From IMG/VR virus record IMGVR_UViG_3300046001_001298, positions 1-23,541 of that record: a stretch of DNA of 23,541 bases; one strand, written 5' to 3'. The stretch comes from a virus. Position 1 is the first letter of the stretch; each line of letters begins with the position of its first letter. The position numbers and the translations under genes were made by a program. Shown here one piece after another: positions 22,840 through 23,541 of the stretch. The notes under the pieces are model-generated. The model did not search any database, had not been told where the DNA came from, and worked only from the letters and a program-made list of their open reading frames with translations.

Positions 22840-23513
22840 AAGTCTAATGTTGATATTCTTTTATTGTCAATCCAAACACTTAATAAACGCTCAAGTATAA
22901 AGGTGTGAAAGGTATAGTAATCTAATCCCGTTCTTTCTTTTAATTGCTCAGGACTTAATCCACTTTGATACTTAGCATCCTTAAAAGATAACTCTGTGTA
23001 CTTACTATCCATTAATTGAATAGCAGTCTTTAACACTTCAATATACTCTTTATATACCTTACCTTTAGCAATAAAAAAGTTTCCGTATATCGTGTGCTTA
23101 GGTTCTGCAACTACTAAATTTAACTCCTTGCAAATAACTTTAAATAATTTCATAAAACCTTTGTGATTTTTTTCTGTAAATTCTAAATATGGTTCAGGCA
23201 ATGGCTGACAAATATTTATGATGTCGTATCTTTTAAAGTGTTTCTTAACCATTGCATTGTATAAGGTGTTCTTTGTATGCCCTGTTTTGTAATTAAACTT
23301 CCAACTAAACACTCCGTAATACTTATCGTCTGAGAAAGACTTTGATAACTCAATCATAGGGTTATACTCGAATAAGTAAGATTGTTGCTCTACTGAGTTA
23401 ATATGGCTATTGTCATACTCTTTTTTAAAGTAATGGTGCTGACCTTTATCATATACGATTGATGTAACTTCTACATCTATTAAATCTATTGGTGTGAAGT
23501 CTATTGTTTTCAT
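22836..23513 (-). CDS. DUF4422-like putative glycosyltransferase (225 aa)
   Basis: The features that lead me to DUF4422 are YGNFFIAKGKVYKEYIEVL (143-161) and YYTFHTFILERLLSVWID (199-216), which match the N-F...YCEWL and gfl-ERLLs-W patterns of that family. Members are found in polysaccharide loci. The N-terminal half has GVFSWKFNYKTG and ICQPLP. No DxD motif stands out. It begins the visible operon and is coupled by ATGA to the GT2 gene. The assignment is by motif recall, so moderate. Confidence 0.6.
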   Translation of the reverse strand: MKTIDFTPIDLIDVEVTSIVYDKGQHHYFKKEYDNSHINSVEQQSYLFEYNPMIELSKSFSDDKYYGVFSWKFNYKTGHTKNTLYNAMVKKHFKRYDIINICQPLPEPYLEFTEKNHKGFMKLFKVICKELNLVVAEPKHTIYGNFFIAKGKVYKEYIEVLKTAIQLMDSKYTELSFKDAKYQSGLSPEQLKERTGLDYYTFHTFILERLLSVWIDNKRISTLDL

Positions 23514-23541
23514 ATCTTGTTCTTAAAATAATCTTTTAAAT

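Overview
The window is a contiguous piece of a tailed-phage (siphovirus-type) genome, free or integrated, from a host in the Bacteroidetes, most likely the Flavobacteriia. The DNA is AT-rich and densely packed, and genes are joined by ATGA or TAATG overlaps. Shine-Dalgarno sequences are scarce. Several intergenic sites match the Bacteroidetes promoter TTG-N19-TAnnTTTG. The structural proteins (terminase, portal, XkdF-like protease/scaffold, capsid, tape measure, tail hub) look like Bacteroidetes phage families. All genes run on the minus strand except one HNH endonuclease gene, so transcription goes from high to low coordinates. No stretch above 300 bases lacks a gene; the longest gaps are about 90-100 bases (20696-20791 and 7694-7781).

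Layout in transcription order. (1) 23513-20792: two glycosyltransferases, a small protein and two SAM methyltransferases, a likely glycan-modification cassette. (2) 20813-20709: a promoter directly followed by a tRNA-shaped RNA whose anticodon arm is shortened, forming the leader of the next gene. (3) 20695-18286: metallophosphoesterase, two tiny membrane proteins, a small basic protein and a GT4-type glycosyltransferase. (4) 18304-16591: a near-leaderless promoter, five small early-type or accessory proteins (one with an SSB-like acidic tail) and the small terminase. (5) 16552-14752: a homing-type HNH gene, large terminase and a small membrane protein. (6) 14724-7782: tail module with a -1 frameshifted tail-assembly-chaperone-like gene, a gp10-like protein, a tail protein, a large hub/baseplate-like protein and the tape measure. 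(7) 7067-7786: a plus-strand HNH cassette with its own promoter and terminator. (8) 7155-1: a tiny ORF, protease/scaffold, major capsid, a tube-like protein, an intrinsic terminator, a connector-like protein, portal, a neck protein, a tiny ORF, and a neck-domain protein fused to a repeat-rich fibre that leaves the window at base 1.

Together the genes cover DNA packaging, the capsid, the tail and a surface-glycan toolkit. No integrase, repressor, polymerase or recognisable endolysin is visible. The order is unusual for a siphophage because the tail module lies between terL and the head module, and the tape measure follows the hub. The most notable signals are the tRNA-like leader, the T9 frameshift site, the repeated upstream elements and leaderless promoters, the terminator between capsid and portal genes, and the neck-to-fibre fusion with six 30-residue repeats.
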